Assembly: GCA_035307785.1 (NCBI GenBank)
Contig: DATGHS010000330.1
Span: 1-14,854, forward strand
Direction of reading: 5' to 3'
Length of the DNA stretch: 14,854 bases
Origin: DATGHS01 sp035307785
GTDB lineage: Bacteria > Planctomycetota > Planctomycetia > Gemmatales > Gemmataceae
Shown here in pieces: positions 13,939-14,854 of the stretch. How positions within the stretch are numbered: the stretch's first letter is position 1; each line of letters begins with the position of its first letter. Under the pieces are notes generated by a model, which had not been told where the DNA came from, did not search any database, and saw nothing but the letters and a program-made list of their open reading frames with translations. A program made the translations under genes and the position numbers.

Positions 13939-14631
13939 TTACTGCTGCGCCGGAATAAATGGCGACGTGCCAGTAGCAGCTGGACTCAGCATTTGCTTCG
14001 AGAGCGGCGTTTGCTTACCGGCGGAGTCGAGCAGCGGTTTCACCGTGGCCAGTTCACCCACCTCGTAGCCGGCCTTCTTCAGATAGGTTCGAGCGAGCCA
14101 GTCCGGGCTCGGCGGGGCCACCGTTGCCTGATCATTGCGTTCCTTGTCGAACTTAGCCAGTTCGCGCAGGCGGAATTGATCGGGTCCGGTATGCGCACCG
14201 GCAATGTCGGGGCGAATACCGTCGTCCAGCGGCGGCAGCATGCGGGCCTTGCGCTCTTCCGGTGTTAGCATTGCTTCGCGTTCGGCGACCATCTTGCCAA
14301 GTTCGGAGCACAGTACGGCCGCGAGTTCACCGTCAGTCTTGCAGCGGTCCACCAGCCCCTGAGTGATGTAGATATCGGCAGTACTCTTGTGAAAGATTTC
14401 CAACTCCGGCGAGCCAATCGTGCGAAACAGCGGCCGCGCCGAAATGCCGGGGTTGGCGGCCAGTATCGCGCGCCCCAGAGAATCGACGCGCGTGGCAGCC
14501 TGAAGATTCGCTTCCGGCGTGATAGGTGATGGCTCACTTCGAATGGGGCTGCCATGGTCGAAATTGCCGGCGTCGTTAGCACAGCCGACCAACCCGAGCA
14601 GGACCGCCGCTAGCATCCAGGCCGAGCGCAT
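13939..14631 (-). CDS. M48-peptidase-like lipoprotein lacking the zinc-binding HExxH
   Basis: A 230-residue exported lipoprotein. The signal peptide MRSAWMLAAVLLGLVGC gives lipidated Cys17. Residues about 48-118 follow the layout of M48 metallopeptidases: VDSLGRAILAANPGISARPL, then a strand and turn ending IYITQGLVDRCKTDGELAAVL. There, M48 enzymes have HELGHxxxxH. Here the line reads CSELGKMVAERE, so the two zinc-binding histidines are Ser109 and Lys113 while Glu110 remains. Proteolysis is therefore not expected. The remainder (119-230) is charged and proline-containing, with a PDWLARTYLKKAGYEVGEL segment that also resembles M48 tails. It may be a scaffold or binding protein. ATG 14631 has GGGGA 6 nt upstream. 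Family placement is by eye. Confidence 0.75.
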   Translation of the reverse strand: MRSAWMLAAVLLGLVGCANDAGNFDHGSPIRSEPSPITPEANLQAATRVDSLGRAILAANPGISARPLFRTIGSPELEIFHKSTADIYITQGLVDRCKTDGELAAVLCSELGKMVAEREAMLTPEERKARMLPPLDDGIRPDIAGAHTGPDQFRLRELAKFDKERNDQATVAPPSPDWLARTYLKKAGYEVGELATVKPLLDSAGKQTPLSKQMLSPAATGTSPFIPAQQ

Positions 14632-14706
14632 AGTATTTCCCCGTATGACATGATCGTGGGGCGGGAGGATAGCGGGCGATGGCTGCTGCGCCTAGAGGGG
14701 AATGAC

Positions 14707-14763
14707 CAGCGGTAGCGGAATTCGCAAGAATTCCGATTCATTAAAATCCGAACTCCTCCGCTG
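14707..14763. repeat. REP-like hairpin with GCAA tetraloop
   Basis: cggaattc (14716-14723) and gaattccg (14728-14735) form a perfect 8-bp stem closed by GCAA. Outside it, cagcgg (14707-14712) pairs with ccgctg (14758-14763). It lies upstream of the M48-like gene. Confidence 0.6.
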
Positions 14764-14778
14764 ACTTGGCGACTCATG

Positions 14779-14840
14779 ACGTAGAACGGAGTTTATTCCG
14801 GTCCGGAACATCCGCGAACGGAATGAATTCCGTTCTACGT
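14779..14840. repeat. 22-bp inverted repeat, REP-like
   Basis: Arms 14779-14800 and 14819-14840 pair with 2 mismatches in 22; the outer 12 bp (acgtagaacgga / tccgttctacgt) are perfect. The loop is 18 nt. It is one of two REP-like elements that fill 14632-14854. That stretch shows no gene. Confidence 0.75.
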
Positions 14841-14854
14841 GCATTGTCGAAACG

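Overview
The window looks like planctomycete chromosome, or a related PVC-group lineage. The support is indirect. It is GC-rich, carries lipoproteins with lipoboxes, and has a membrane-anchored Ser/Thr kinase. Its intergenic DNA is full of REP-like hairpins that resemble repeats I associate with planctomycete genomes. No rRNA or tRNA was found to fix the taxonomy.

Layout. Positions 1-866 (-) hold a tyrosine recombinase that runs off the left edge. It is of the IS91-accompanying type and is preceded by a terminator-like hairpin nested in a stem that covers its ribosome binding site. Positions 1012-2213 are the most unusual part. Three imperfect palindromes share one geometry: arms of 20-21 and 22-23 nt, two extra unpaired bases always on the same arm, and a loop of exactly 32 nt. 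They alternate with two small orphan genes (1094-1531 and 1675-2103, both -). Each gene stops at or inside a palindrome. This is the organisation of an integron gene-cassette array (attC-gene-attC) without an adjacent integron integrase. Positions 2215-3470 carry an IS110-family transposase with a foldable leader, placed right beside the third palindrome. Positions 3456-4108 are mostly non-coding, with degenerate repeats and hairpins.

Positions 4166-5824 (-) encode a Ser/Thr protein kinase with six N-terminal membrane segments, preceded by four 21-bp tandem repeats. Positions 6140-6658 (+) are a broken integrase fragment with one complete and one interrupted N-terminal SAM-like domain, followed by a REP hairpin. 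Positions 7033-8790 (-) are recJ. Positions 9071-9832 (+) encode a cysteine-rich lipoprotein with its own terminator. Positions 9935-13752 (-) are a three-gene sugar ABC importer operon: binding lipoprotein, double-NBD ATPase, permease. A MITE-like element sits between ATPase and permease. Positions 13939-14631 (-) encode a lipoprotein with an M48-peptidase-like region whose HExxH site is lost. The right edge is filled with REP-like hairpins.

The right two thirds is housekeeping and transport DNA. The left third is an accessory island: a candidate cassette array bracketed by two different transposition systems.
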